Shown here in pieces: positions 43,240 through 53,553 of a stretch of DNA of 64,000 nucleotides. Every line of letters begins with the position of its first letter. Positions within the stretch are counted from its first letter, which is position 1. Both the position numbers and the translations under genes were made by a program. The notes under the pieces are model-generated. The model searched no databases. It had not been told where the DNA came from and saw only the letters and a program-made list of their open reading frames with translations. Source of the stretch: Nomia melanderi (Eukaryota > Arthropoda > Insecta > Hymenoptera > Halictidae); assembly GCF_051020985.1 (NCBI RefSeq), contig NC_135000.1, positions 8,453,001 through 8,517,000 on the forward strand, given 5' to 3'.

Positions 43240-43930
43240 ATTTTACGTCGCCTGTTGGGTTTCCAAAAGTATCGTTACAAAACCGAATCGCGATTGTTGA
43301 TGTATTGCGCGAGCAGTGTTCGTACCGCGTGGGGTCAAAGTTCCAAGGTTGCATCGTGTAATAGGGGCGTAGCAATTAGGTAGACAAAGGGGGAAGAAAG
43401 CGGTCCCATTAATGGAAGGAAGGCGGAGAGAGGTCAGGAAATTAGGCAACAACAGCGACGCTCGGAATGCAGGTCGAATTACAGGAAACATTTGAGCCGC
43501 CATAAAGTAATGGAACGCGTAGCGACGTTACGTGATCAAAAAGACGTGGGGGCGGAAAGAGGGTACGCCGGAATACAAAGTGCACGGTGCATTCCGCATA
43601 CGTCCATTTCATTTCAAACCCAATTTCGAGCGGACCAACGGAAAACCGGCAGCCACGGGCATTGTACGGAACCAGAGACCCGCAACCATTCTACGCATAT
43701 CCCGATCCTGAATTCTAATTACATGCCCGTTAATTAGCTGCCCGCTCGGCCCCTTTACGGTGATTACCCGCCGGAAGTGCTTCCACGGGTCTTCTTCTTC
43801 GCCGGTGTTTATCACTTCCGCGGCGCGAAATCTCTGTTGTATTCGGATTCGGGGATTCCGCGGATCCTATGCAGGAAATGCGCCGCGTTCGATTCTAGTT
43901 CCTTCCTCCTTCCTTCGTTTTTTTTCGGGT
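43240..43930. promoter_or_regulatory. GC-rich island with homeodomain-like sites (candidate cis-regulatory module)
   Basis: TAATTA at 43716-43721 and TTAATTAG at 43730-43737 lie within 22 bases in a unique island between two tandem arrays. No coding support was found. The regulatory role is inferred from motif clustering only. Confidence 0.25.
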
Positions 43931-43969
43931 CTTTGGGGATCGTGAGAACTGGGAATTTATTGGTTTTGA

Positions 43970-44345
43970 TGTTTTGAGGTTTTAATAGTTTGGTAGTTTG
44001 ATATTTTGGTGCTTTGATACTTTTTGATGCTTTAGTATTTGATACTTTGGTAATTCAATACTTTGGTAGTTTGATGCTTTAGTATTTGGTACTTTGGTAA
44101 TTCAGTACTTTGTTACTTCGATACTTTAGTATTTGATACTTTGGTATTTAGATACTTTGATCATTGAGTATTTACCTTCATACTTCAATATTGTAGAACT
44201 TCAGTGCTTTGATACTTTAATGACTTAGTATCTCCTATTTTGATACTTTGGTATTTCAATACTTTATTGCTTCAATACTTCGATACTTCAATATCTTGGT
44301 ACTTCAATTTTTCGATACTTATTACTTTATCACCTTCACACTCCA
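43970..44345. repeat. Short tandem array of 'gatactttggtattt' units
   Basis: 10-17 bp units with 'gatactttggta' and variants repeat about 25 times. It is in opposite orientation to the array at 42840-43210. Confidence 0.85.
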
Positions 44346-45029
44346 CTATTTATATATCTAAATACCTTCACGTCTCAAATAATTCATTCATAAATTCATG
44401 AAATTAAGATAAAGCCGAAGATTCTACATTACGTGAATCGGGGTATTTCGTTGGCAGCAATGAATAAAGGCGAATACACACAAAATAAATAGACACGGGA
44501 TCGTCCGTTTATACATATTTCACGGTAAGCGCCTCTCCGGGCGAAGATTAATGTCTTTTCCGCGAGCTTTACCTATCCGAAGCTGTGCGCCGCGAACGGC
44601 CATCTAATATATTAATAGCGGGATTAAAAGGGTGTAACTTTATTCCGCCGTCTTCATCGAGATAATCATTTCCAGCCGGTTTCCTTCTTCTTACACTTCG
44701 CCTGATGATTAATATGCGACGATTTAAGGTGTGTTTTAATGAAGGAGATTAGGAACCGCGAAGTTCGGCCGTAGCCAACGTTCCGCTCGCGGGGAATTAT
44801 CGTTAGGAACGGAACTTTGAAGACTGAGGCACGCTAGACTTGATCATTATTGTTCGGATTAATCAGAACCACCGTTGCATTATCGTCATTTAAATGCTTC
44901 TAACGTCTCCGCAACGTACCATCGAAACATAACTCCCTCGAAATAATTTCCTTTAATAACTCGTTAATAATCTTGAAAATAGAATCTCTCCAAATTACTT
45001 CTATTCTTTTATCTTAACTTTGCTCCTAT
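44346..45029. promoter_or_regulatory. Island with homeodomain-like sites 44520-44830; no gene seen
   Basis: 'cgggattaaaag' near 44620 (GGATTA, bicoid/orthodenticle type) and 'gatgattaatatg' near 44704 occur in unique, moderately GC-rich sequence. Coding frames are absent. Function is inference. Confidence 0.22.
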
Positions 45030-45185
45030 AATTTTCTAAAATTATATACTCATTCAATTTAACAATTTCATCCCTAAAGTCAATTACAATTTATTCATAA
45101 TATTTTCTTACAATCTTTGCTTCCAAAACAAGCTTCACTCTTAACTCATCTATCTTCCTAAAATCGAACATTAAATATCCAAGTA
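45030..45185 (-). repeat. Flank repeat shared with 22152-22270
   Basis: It is the reverse complement of the sequence next to C3. On the minus strand one frame reads GYLMFDFRKIDELRVKLVLE, a stop, then IDFRDEIVKLNEYIILENY, while the 22-kb copy lacks 48 bases of it. It may be the remnant of a coding repeat. Confidence 0.75.
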
Positions 45186-45420
45186 TTAACCCTTTGAACT
45201 CTGTAGGCTCCAATATTGCACCAGTTATATGAAATATTTGAACGAAACAAAGATACTACCGTAAAATTCTTAGATTCTCCACATATCCAAATTTTTCACT
45301 AAGAAGGAAAACAAAAGATCGAAGGAATGTCATAGCATTTTTCATTTTCACTAGAGATACCGTAAAAATTAGTTGTAGTTGCTGACAAATTACAAAACCA
45401 TCTCGAGTGCTAAGGGTTAA
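45186..45420 (+). mobile_element. Family C TTAA element, complete (reference copy)
   Basis: It starts TTAACCCTTTGAACTCTGTA and ends CTCGAGTGCTAAGGGTTAA, 235 bp. The interior carries 'ggctccaatattgcaccagt' and 'taaaaattagttgtagttgc'. Non-coding. Confidence 0.9.
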
Positions 45421-46659
45421 ATAAACGTGGAACATTCCGAAAATACATTACAATTCCCAATAACCTCTCGAAAGCTGATTTTCCAAACAAATCGTTATCT
45501 CTCTTTCGCCGTTGTGTTTCCTATCTAACTAAAGTTTCACTATCGTGAACTTATTAAACAAATACATGAAATATTCGCTGGTCAGCAAGCTATCTCGGAA
45601 ACGCGGACGATAACGAAATCGTCCGATTATCTTCGTCTCGGACTTCTTCCCCAAACTCGGCGTCTAAATTTTTCACCGCTTATCTTCCGAGCATCTCGGC
45701 TCTCCCGGAGAAGAGAGAAAAAAAAAAGGAAAAGGAACTTTCTTCTTGCAAGGATCACTTCCGTGCACTGAATATTTACGTAAAAAATTTTCCGAAAGAC
45801 CGGACAACCGGTACGCTAACCGTCGAAGAAAAGTGGGCTCGAACGTCATAAATACGTTAGACCCGCTCCTTCCGGTCTATTTTCCAGTTCCGGGAACTTT
45901 TTCGCCCGCTCGGCCGAGTTCCAGAATTATCGGCGGAACTTTTACATCCCGCGCGACGAACGCCGCCCGATCGCTCTTGGGAAATCTCGAGCCGGCGAGG
46001 AACAATTAGACCACTCCAGGGTATCTCGTGTCGTTAATGGAACTTCGCGTCGACAGTTTCGTCCTTACGTGTTTCTTATTATCTGGAGATTATAAGGCGT
46101 TGCCCCATGCAGGAAAATTGTCTTTCGTGAAGGTTTACTGAGAGTTCGATTGCAGAATTTATAGCAATTTTTCTTTGGAGTTCTCTTGTTGTTCACTTAT
46201 TCTGTGATTGGCTTAGTTGCTTGGAAATTATTTAGAAATACTGAGCTTCGAAACTTGAAGCTGCGAAATTGCCTTTGACAGTGAGTTTAAAATTGCGATT
46301 TAAAGTGACGTTTGTTTTCAAGAGTTTTCTTATTGCTCAGTCATTCCTAGCTTCCCTTATTCTAAAATCAGAATTATTTAGGAATTAAAGGTGGCGAAAC
46401 TCAAATCTGGAAAATTGCCCTTAAGAAATTCAATGCATTAAATCAAAATTAATTCAAATTTCAGAATGTCTCCTCCTGCACTTTATACATCTCCATTATT
46501 CTCGTTAATACTTCATTCTCTTACCTCGAAATATCCAAAATAATTCGAAAAACAAATAGTTTCACTTCAATACCGTAACTAATACACCAAAGAACCGAAA
46601 GAAAACCTGTTACACTTTTCGCAAGGATTACACAGCAATCACGCGAAACTCTCGGCAGT
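45421..46659. other. No gene seen; GC-rich 45600-46030
   Basis: An 87-codon + frame (45746-46009) is Arg/Ser/Pro-rich without motifs. The remainder is AT-leaning. Confidence 0.4.
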
Positions 46660-47080
46660 TGCATCGCGAAAAAGCGGTCCGCCGGCGGCGAAATAATTAG
46701 CAGATAATTTTCATGGTTTTAACTCGGGCCGAACGAGCCGCATTAGTAATGCAAATAATTCAGCGCGCTTTCAACAACACCGCGACGGGCGCCGCGCTAT
46801 TTGCGATCCCGGAATAATGTTACGGCCACCGTGTATTTAACTTTACATGGGAGCGCGAGCCCGATACAAGGCAATAACGATTATACCGGAAACGCGCGCG
46901 CGACACGCGAAATAATTTTCCGAGTGACGGTTAACGAAATATCGGCCGGAGTCGATTAATTAACAACACCGGCGCCGATGAAATTACAATTGGAATCGAG
47001 CCGCTCGCTTTTCCCATGCGGCACTTCTTTTTCCGCCTTTACGATCACCCTTTCGCTTTGACCACCGTGTACATTCTCGC
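46660..47080. promoter_or_regulatory. Candidate cis-regulatory module with an octamer (POU-like) site
   Basis: It contains ATGCAAAT at 46749-46756 directly followed by AATT, and GATTAATTAA at 46954-46963, in a unique CpG-rich island without coding frames. Octamer and TAAT-core sites are known POU/homeodomain targets. That this island is an enhancer is inference. Confidence 0.3.
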
Positions 47081-47639
47081 TGACACATCGATCCCTGGTG
47101 TTGTAATATTAATTTTAGGGAAAGCGCATTTGTTTCCGTAATTTATGTTAACCTGTTTTTAGTGAAAGGGTGATAAATATTTTGAGAATTTCTGTTCTAG
47201 CTGGTAGAACATTAGAGGGTTATCTGTAGTGTATTTTATTATTAGGTTGATAAGAATGTTTCGAGGAAAATTAGGGAACATTTCATTTGTTGATCTTGAA
47301 AGGATTAATTAATGGTCACTAGTTTCTATAATCTCCGTCTGTTAACTGGGTAATTATGCCGAACGTAAAAGAAACCCTCTGATTCGACTATAGGAATTAA
47401 AATCGTATTTAATTATGAATCTAAAAACAACTCGAGTGCAGTAGAAGAAAATTTTCTTTTTCATTTTCTTTGTCATGTTCTTCGAAGAATCTAAATGTTA
47501 GTTGTTTATTTTTAACAGAAATTAAATATCACTTGCCTGTTATCAATCTTCAACATTCGTGGTAAACGTAGACAGAGAATCAGCATAGAATTATTTTCTT
47601 TTTCTACTAGATTGTTAACGATAAAGTTGTTTTATCTAG
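47081..47639. other. No gene seen
   Basis: AT-rich sequence without signals. Confidence 0.4.
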
Positions 47640-47777
47640 TACAATTGTTTTATCTATTACAACTCACGTACTAATATATACATTATACAAAACTTAATAT
47701 TGAATATTAAATTTGATCATTTTAATCTATCAAATCGTATGGCGACTGAGAGGTGCCTCTCGAGTTCAAAGGGTTAA
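47640..47777 (-). mobile_element. Family B TTAA element, right-hand part in reverse
   Basis: 'aaatcgtatggcgactgaga' and 'ggtgcctctcgagttcaaag' followed by GGTTAA match the reverse of the B left end; the other end is not clear. Confidence 0.7.
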
Positions 47778-47954
47778 GAAAGCGTCGCGCGTCGAAAGCG
47801 GAAAAGGTCGGTCCCATCGAACAATGATATCTCGCACAATGTCGCCGGCTGAGCGGATCTCCTGCGTTCCGCGGAAACACCGCTGCGGATCATCCGGTGG
47901 ACGCGATCCGGAAGTTTCATCCGTTATTAACGCTAAACGTACCGCGACCGGTCG
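47778..47954. other. GC-rich spacer, nothing seen
   Basis: Open frames only. Confidence 0.35.
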
Positions 47955-48322
47955 AGCATTCGGTTCCAAGCGGTTTTCGCGAGAACCGCTCGAAAAATCG
48001 CAAGCGGCGCGATCGCGCTTCTCCGTTTCGATTCAGAAACCGAATGACGCTTTCCTATTTCGACACAAAACGATTCTAAACAGCGCGAACGCCCGAAATC
48101 ATTCGGCCGGTTGCGATTGCGACGTGTTGCTTATCTATTCCGACTGGTTCCAACCGATTTTCGCGAGAACCGTTCGAAAAATCGCAAGCGGCGCGATCGC
48201 GCTTCTCCGTTTCGATTCAGAAACCGAATGACGCTTTCCTATTTCGACACAAAACGATTCTAAACAGCGCGAACGCCCGAAATCATTCGGCCGGTTGCGA
48301 TTGCGACGTGTTGCTTAAAAAT
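47955..48322. repeat. Near-identical GC-rich tandem duplication, unit 184 bp
   Basis: From 'ttttcgcgagaaccg' through 'aatcgcaagcggcgcgatcg', 'ttctaaacagcgcgaacgcc' and 'cggttgcgattgcgacgtg' to 'ttgctta', copy 2 repeats copy 1 with very few changes. This is the only high-identity duplication of unique-looking GC-rich sequence in the window. It could be a recent event or an assembly duplication. The 172-codon frame through it is not accepted as a gene. Confidence 0.92.
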
Positions 48323-48625
48323 TCCGACCGGTCTGACATGCAAATGCGACCGGGCATGTTGTCAATATTTACGAGGCTCTCTTTATTGTTTGTCCCGGAG
48401 CAACAATGGATCCACAAAGGCAAACGTTACAGGCGCCCATTGGAATGCCTTTCTTTCTGTGCACATGAATCTATCAACGCACTCGCAGCTATAAAATCAT
48501 TGAAACTCAATGAAAAAGTCTGTAATTGTGGCGATCGACTCGGGAATTGTATTGTTGTGCTCTTGCTAATTTATATTCATACTTCGATTGACTCGTACAG
48601 TATTTAGAACATTCGTTACAATGCA
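48323..48625. other. No gene seen
   Basis: A 99-codon frame starts at 48308 and has no recognised motif. Confidence 0.4.
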
Positions 48626-48910
48626 TTAGCACATTGGTAATTTTCAGAAAATTGAATTGTGCGGATGATTTTCAGTGAGGTCAACTTACATCACTATACA
48701 TAGAAAAATTCAGATATACTGTTATGTAATATATTTTAAACAGATGATCAATTCGAATGAAATTTTATATTTTTTTCAATGCTGTGGTAATTGCATAGCT
48801 AGCGCAGTTGCATAGCTAAGTATCTGTGTATAAAATACATTATATATAAAATATTATATATAATATAATATACTATATTATATACTATATTATATTATAT
48901 TATGTGTTGA
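48626..48910 (+). mobile_element. Family G TTAA element with AT-repeat expansion
   Basis: The left tip TTAGCACATTGGTAATTTTC and interior match G1, including 'cagtgaggtcaactta' and 'caatgctgtggtaatt'. The right third is replaced by an (AT)n tract (48835-48903) before 'atgtgttga'. Confidence 0.78.
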
Positions 48911-49733
48911 TATTTGGAATATTCATTCATTCGAACAAACAGCGTTCATCTATCGCACACGTCCATGTGCATCCATTCGCACATAAAAATTCTTTTGCAA
49001 CAATCAATCGACTCAATCGTCAAAATCATCAAACTACAAAGAATTCATTCGATGTTCCATTGTTCAAAATCATTCGTTCCCTTCGGAAATCGGTTTCGAG
49101 AGTAGTTTTCACCGCGCCGAATTAAACTCGACGAGAACGATAACCCTTTTCGATGGACGACATCGATGCATTTGTTTATTTATAACTTATAAACTTCCCG
49201 AATTTTCGCTGGAAACAGCGGAACGCCGAGAACGTTGAGTTTCTCCTTTGATTTTCTTTCTCGGGTTGCTATTGGCGAACGCGTTCCGGTTTCGCGCGCG
49301 CGATTATGCATTGTGTGCACGCGTATCACGCGCCGGGGCTCATTAATATCATTTGATCTGTTCCGTCGAGATTATCTTGCATTCGAAGCGCATTTCTGGG
49401 GAGCACTGATTGCCCGCCGCGTAATATTGATTCGATGCTAGTCATTTTATGCGCAATAAACACCGCAGGCGCGGTAACGGCCGTTGTTTTTGCGGATTTT
49501 CGCGGTAACTCGCGCCGGCGTTGATTAATTAATTAACGAGCCCCGGCGCGCGTCCTTCGATCTCGCGGATCGGAAGACATTTCGAGCTGTGCCTCTCAGT
49601 TTTTCGATGAACGGCCAATTATAAACTGTTGGCGGAAAGATTTCAATTAATTTGAATTAATTGGGATATTTTCACTTGGAGAACGTGCTTCGATGTGTGT
49701 TACGCTAGTTTCAATGCTTTATAGTTAGAATTG
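48911..49733. promoter_or_regulatory. Island 49090-49620 with TTAATTAATTAA; no gene seen
   Basis: TTAATTAATTAA at 49525-49536 sits between GC-rich flanks. Coding frames are short. It is a candidate regulatory island by motif only. Confidence 0.22.
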
Positions 49734-50041
49734 TTAACCTCTTGTCCTACAACGAGTGAGACTCGTGAAGATTTTCAATATGCGAAAAATATATAGTATA
49801 TATTACTTATATTATATTATTATATATTATTTATATTACAAAAATATATAATATATATTAAGTATATATTACTCAGTTCATTCTAATTCCAAGTAAATAT
49901 TATTCCTCTGTGATCAACTATTACACTTCAATGGAAATATAGGCGTAACATAAGCTTAGAATTTTTCTTTTTCCAATAAATTATCAATGACAAAGTAGCC
50001 GTATCGATAGTTGAGAAAGAAGTCGTAGGCCAAGGTGTTAA
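49734..50041 (-). mobile_element. Family D TTAA element, reverse, with AT expansion
   Basis: It starts TTAACCTCTTGTCCTACAAC and ends 'gtaggccaaggtgttaa', 308 bp. It is longer than other D copies because of a (TATA)n expansion at about 49785-49875. Confidence 0.88.
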
Positions 50042-51170
50042 ACTATTCATTCGAAACTTTTTCGCGAGAGTTTTAAATTTAGAGAGATTTAAAATTAAAT
50101 TTAGAGGGTTTTAAAAATAAAAACGATCGTGTCGATACATTGAATATTCGATAATAATAATACGATACACGAATAAATTCTGTGTAGTATTTCATTGACA
50201 AATTTACTGCAGCATTAAATGTAAAATAAACAACACGGCAGTAGAAATATTGAAAACCGATATTTCTAAAATCTAAAAACGAAGAATTCAACGAATCCTT
50301 GAACAACTAACAAGAACATTATTCCTTCCACTAAAATTAAGAAAAATCAGAGAACACCAATCAACTTCGCTTCCACTAACGTCATAAAGCAACAATGAAC
50401 GTGAATATTCAATGTAGAACACCGTGCAACAAAGAACACAGTGTTGCCATCAACGATCGATTCCATCGCGGAACAAGAGGCGGAGTGAAAAAAACAGAGG
50501 AAAAAAGTCGGCTTGCTTCCGCTCTGGCATCGCGCGCAGACGTTCATTCGGGCCGGTTTATCATAATGTTTCCGGAAAGTTGATCCGGCCGTAAATCAGC
50601 TTACCATCGGAGTGTATCAACGCGACGCGACGTAACACAGAGGCCGGCCCGGAATTGATTCCGTTCGACGCAAATAACACAATTTAACGAAACAATACAC
50701 AAAATATCGGCCCCGGGAAATATTTACTGCGCTGTGTAACCGTCCCTCGCAGCCCCGGTGGCAGCCGGTCGTGAATATTAGTCGGATTTAATATTCAAAT
50801 ATTCAGGGGCGCGTAATCGGGGCATCGATAATCCTAATCGAACACGGTGCCACGTAAACAACGGCCGAGAACGGGCTCTGCTCGATCGAGGGGATCCGCG
50901 GATCTATCTTTTCCGCGTTTCGTTGCCCGTTGTTTCGCAGTCGACACCGGGATCTTCGAATGTAATCAGAATTTATTGCGATCCGAGGGGTGGGACGGCT
51001 GTTGGACGGCCGGATGGCTCGAAGATTGGGGGAGAACGTTTAACCCCTTCTATAGTGATCGATTTCGATAGATTCTGATGTTACTCGTTTGTCTCTTAGG
51101 CGAAATGTTGTTTGTGTTTTTGATTTAGAAGTGAAGGAATTTTTGCTGGATTGTTAATGATGTAGTTGTG
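50042..51170. other. No gene seen; GC-rich 50480-51040
   Basis: A minus-strand donor-like GTAAGC near 50600 and several short frames are unsupported. The unique island 50580-50850 with 'tttaatattcaaatattca' is a weak regulatory candidate. Confidence 0.35.
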
Positions 51171-51452
51171 TTAACCCCTTGCATATTTATTTCTTAGCTA
51201 CTTTATTAGCTAATTTATTAGGAGGAATTTTTGTAATTATTCTGTGTCTACGTTTACTTGAAAGGTTAATGATGAACGCTTAAATTTCGCACATTCAGTT
51301 TGAAGTTATCGTCACGAGTTTAACCCTTTGAACTCTGCTCCAATATTGCAGCAGTTATAATATTAACTATTTTACTGAATCGAAATTGAAATAGATTACA
51401 AAACAACCTGGAGTGCTAAGGGTTGATACGATATTGTAGGTGAAGGGGTTAA
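51171..51452 (+). mobile_element. D-related TTAA element interrupted by a family C element
   Basis: It starts TTAACCCCTTGCATATTTAT and ends 'gtaggtgaaggggttaa', and contains a short C element at 51320-51426. The interior is diverged from family D. A further D-like end (GGGCAAGGGGTTAA) follows at 51476-51489. Confidence 0.65.
51320..51426 (+). mobile_element. Family C TTAA element, internally deleted, nested
   Basis: It starts TTAACCCTTTGAACTCTGCT and ends CTGGAGTGCTAAGGGTTGA, 107 bp. Both tips are intact and most of the interior is deleted. Confidence 0.8.
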
Positions 51453-51539
51453 CCACTGTTGTGGAAGGTGTCACAGGGCAAGGGGTTAACACTGAGACTA
51501 ATATTCGTATCAGAAGACAAGCTCAGTTGTCACGCAAAT

Positions 51540-51907
51540 AAACTCTCTGTGAAATTCTTAAATTCAACTAGATTCAGCGGAATATACACAAATCGTATAT
51601 CCCCTAACCAACTGATCGGGACATCTAGGTAAGAGTGTGCATTCAGTGAAATTAACAGACTTGTTCTAATCACTCGGATTCAACTTTTATTTTGCAAGCT
51701 GCACGTTGGAACTGTACAAAATCATTCTTCCAATAAACTCAGTGAACAATCTGAAGCCTAAACCCTTAAGTTCTCCGAGCAGATTAATTAAAATACACAT
51801 AAATTGTATATCCCCTAACTAACTGATCAGGATATCTAGATAAGAGTGTGCATTCAGTGAAATTAAGAGACACATTCTAATCACTCGGACTCAACTTTTA
51901 TTTTATA
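51540..51907. repeat. Direct repeat, two copies of about 115 bp offset by about 209
   Basis: 'gtatatcccctaac', 'aactgatc', 'aagagtgtgcattcagtgaa', 'ttctaatcactcgga' and 'tcaacttttattt' occur in order at 51581-51693 and 51791-51907. Confidence 0.82.
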
Positions 51908-51954
51908 CCTTCGCCACGACAATGAGAAGCCACGGCAGTCGAGCTCGCGTCGAA

Positions 51955-52213
51955 ACTCACCCCCTCCAACCCCCGTCCCTTCAACGAGCCATGTAATATC
52001 GGAGCGACATTCGCTAGAAGGACGCGTGAATAGGCAGCGATCGCGAATCACCGTAGACACAGCGACCATTTCTCTCTCTCTCTCTTTCTCTCTCGCCGTG
52101 GTCGTCGATGTATTACTATTCCGTGGAACGCACCGGACGTCCGGTGTCGGGACAGGAAAACGCGTCTCGCCGATCGGGAAAGGCTGCGCGGGCTCGTGTC
52201 GCGCACGAGCAGG
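51955..52213. promoter_or_regulatory. Candidate divergent promoter with GAGA tract and a donor site on each side
   Basis: A CT/GA tract (about 52071-52096) is flanked by a strong + donor GAGCAG|GTATGT (last exon base 52212) and a minus donor GGG|GTGAGTTT (last exon base 51961). The + frame from ATG 52108 reads MYYYSVERTGRPVSGQENA and onward, open to the donor. The minus frame from 52069 reads MVAVSTVIRDRCLFTRPS and is also open to its donor. GAGA tracts are known insect promoter elements. Two back-to-back first exons are an inference, and neither product is recognised. Confidence 0.25.
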
Positions 52214-52464
52214 TATGTAACGCCGGTTCGTGTCCGTTTCGCTTCCGCTTCGCGTTCATTCACAAACTCTCTCTCTTTCTCCTCTCCCCCGCGTTCGTGA
52301 CTCATCGGAGTCAGGAATTCTCTCGCGTCTCCTCCCACGTTGTTACGCTGCGACGTCCTCCCACATCCCCTTCGCTCGCGGCTGGCTGTCTTTCTCTGCT
52401 GCCGAGAAACTTCTTATTTGTAATCCCAGCTGTCGCGGTTTTCGATCGTTTCTCGGTTTCTCTC
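52214..52464. other. GC-rich stretch, nothing further seen
   Basis: Overlapping Ser/Arg/Phe-rich frames only. Confidence 0.35.
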
Positions 52465-52920
52465 TTCTTCCTCGAAGATTTTCGATGATCTTCAGGCTTC
52501 CCTTTCCTTCGAGGTTTGCTCGGATTGGGACATTGGGGATAAGGATAATTAGAGTATGATTGTTGTGTCTTTCGCGTCTTCTTTTGCTTCGGAATTCAGT
52601 TCGATTGAGCGGAATCGTTGCTGTCACTGGTTATTCTTAATTTGTTCGTGTTGTTTCTTCTTTTGTAAGATTTCGAAGCTATCTTGGCTTTCGAGGTTCG
52701 GTCAAATTGGAACATTGGGGATAAGGGTAATTAGAGTATGATTGTTGTGTCTCTCGCGTCTTCTGCTTGGAAATTCATTTCGATTAAGCAGAATCGTTGC
52801 TGTCACTGTTTATAATTACTTTGATGGTGTTGTTTCTTCCTTTGTAAGATTTCGAAGCTATTTTGGCTTTTAAGATTTGAGAAGATTGGATAATAGGGAA
52901 TGGAAGTAATTAGAGTGTAG
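52465..52920. repeat. Tandem repeat, unit about 180 bp, two copies plus part
   Basis: 'gggacattggggataaggat', 'aattagagtatgattgttgt', 'gtctttcgcgtcttct', 'aatcgttgctgtcactg' and 'tttgtaagatttcgaagcta' recur with anchors 52531, 52712 and 52891. Confidence 0.88.
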
Positions 52921-53026
52921 AGAAATCGATGGGTTATAAGCGTTTTACTCAAGGAACTACCTTAAATTCATTATAATCCCTTCATTCTTTCTTCCTGTTT
53001 CGAATTTTGAAGCTCCCTTTACTTCT

Positions 53027-53272
53027 TTAACCCTTTGCACTCGGGAGGTGACTCTCAGTCACCACTTGATTTCCTACAGTGAAGCTATAAAGTTTGATAT
53101 TTAATATTATACTTCATATAATGCATCAATCTGAGAAATATTGACGTAAAATAGCTTTGTCCGTCAATTCGCGTGAATTTCTCGTCGAGTTGGTTTTACA
53201 AAATATCGTCTTCATCTCATCAGAAAATGTTGAAATATTTCTAGTGAAAAACTTCGGAGTGCAAAGGGTTAA
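53027..53272 (+). mobile_element. Family B TTAA element, complete (reference copy)
   Basis: It starts TTAACCCTTTGCACTCGGGA and ends CGGAGTGCAAAGGGTTAA, 246 bp. The interior has 'tgactctcagtcaccacttg' and 'gtgaaaaact'. Confidence 0.92.
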
Positions 53273-53339
53273 AAGATTCGAGGGAATATACAAACCATTT
53301 CAATTCTTCATCTCTCTCAGAATTTCCTTTGATCGTCAG

Positions 53340-53553
53340 ATCTAGTGTTAAACAATCATCAGAGAAGATTCAGTTTCTCCTAGAACATTTCAAACGAAAA
53401 ACCTCCGAGCGCAAATGATTGGACCTAATTCTAAACTATCATCAGAAAATATTCACTTTCCTCTGAGTGCAAAGGATTAGCTCTATCTCTAAACTATCAA
53501 CACAGAAAATTCCCTTAGAACATTTCAAACGAAAAACCGAGTGCGAACGCTTA
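53340..53553 (+). repeat. Tandem copies of a family B right end
   Basis: Three blocks each run from 'ctaaactatca' or 'caatcatcag' through 'agaa(a/g)at' and 'catttcaaacgaaaaacc' to a terminus-like 'ccgagcgcaaatgatt', 'ctgagtgcaaaggatta' or 'ccgagtgcgaacgctta'. They lie immediately after a complete B element. Confidence 0.6.

Noticed and set aside
47713..48231. 172-codon + frame
   Set aside because: It begins inside a family B fragment and runs through a 184-bp tandem duplication, so it is not a single evolved gene.
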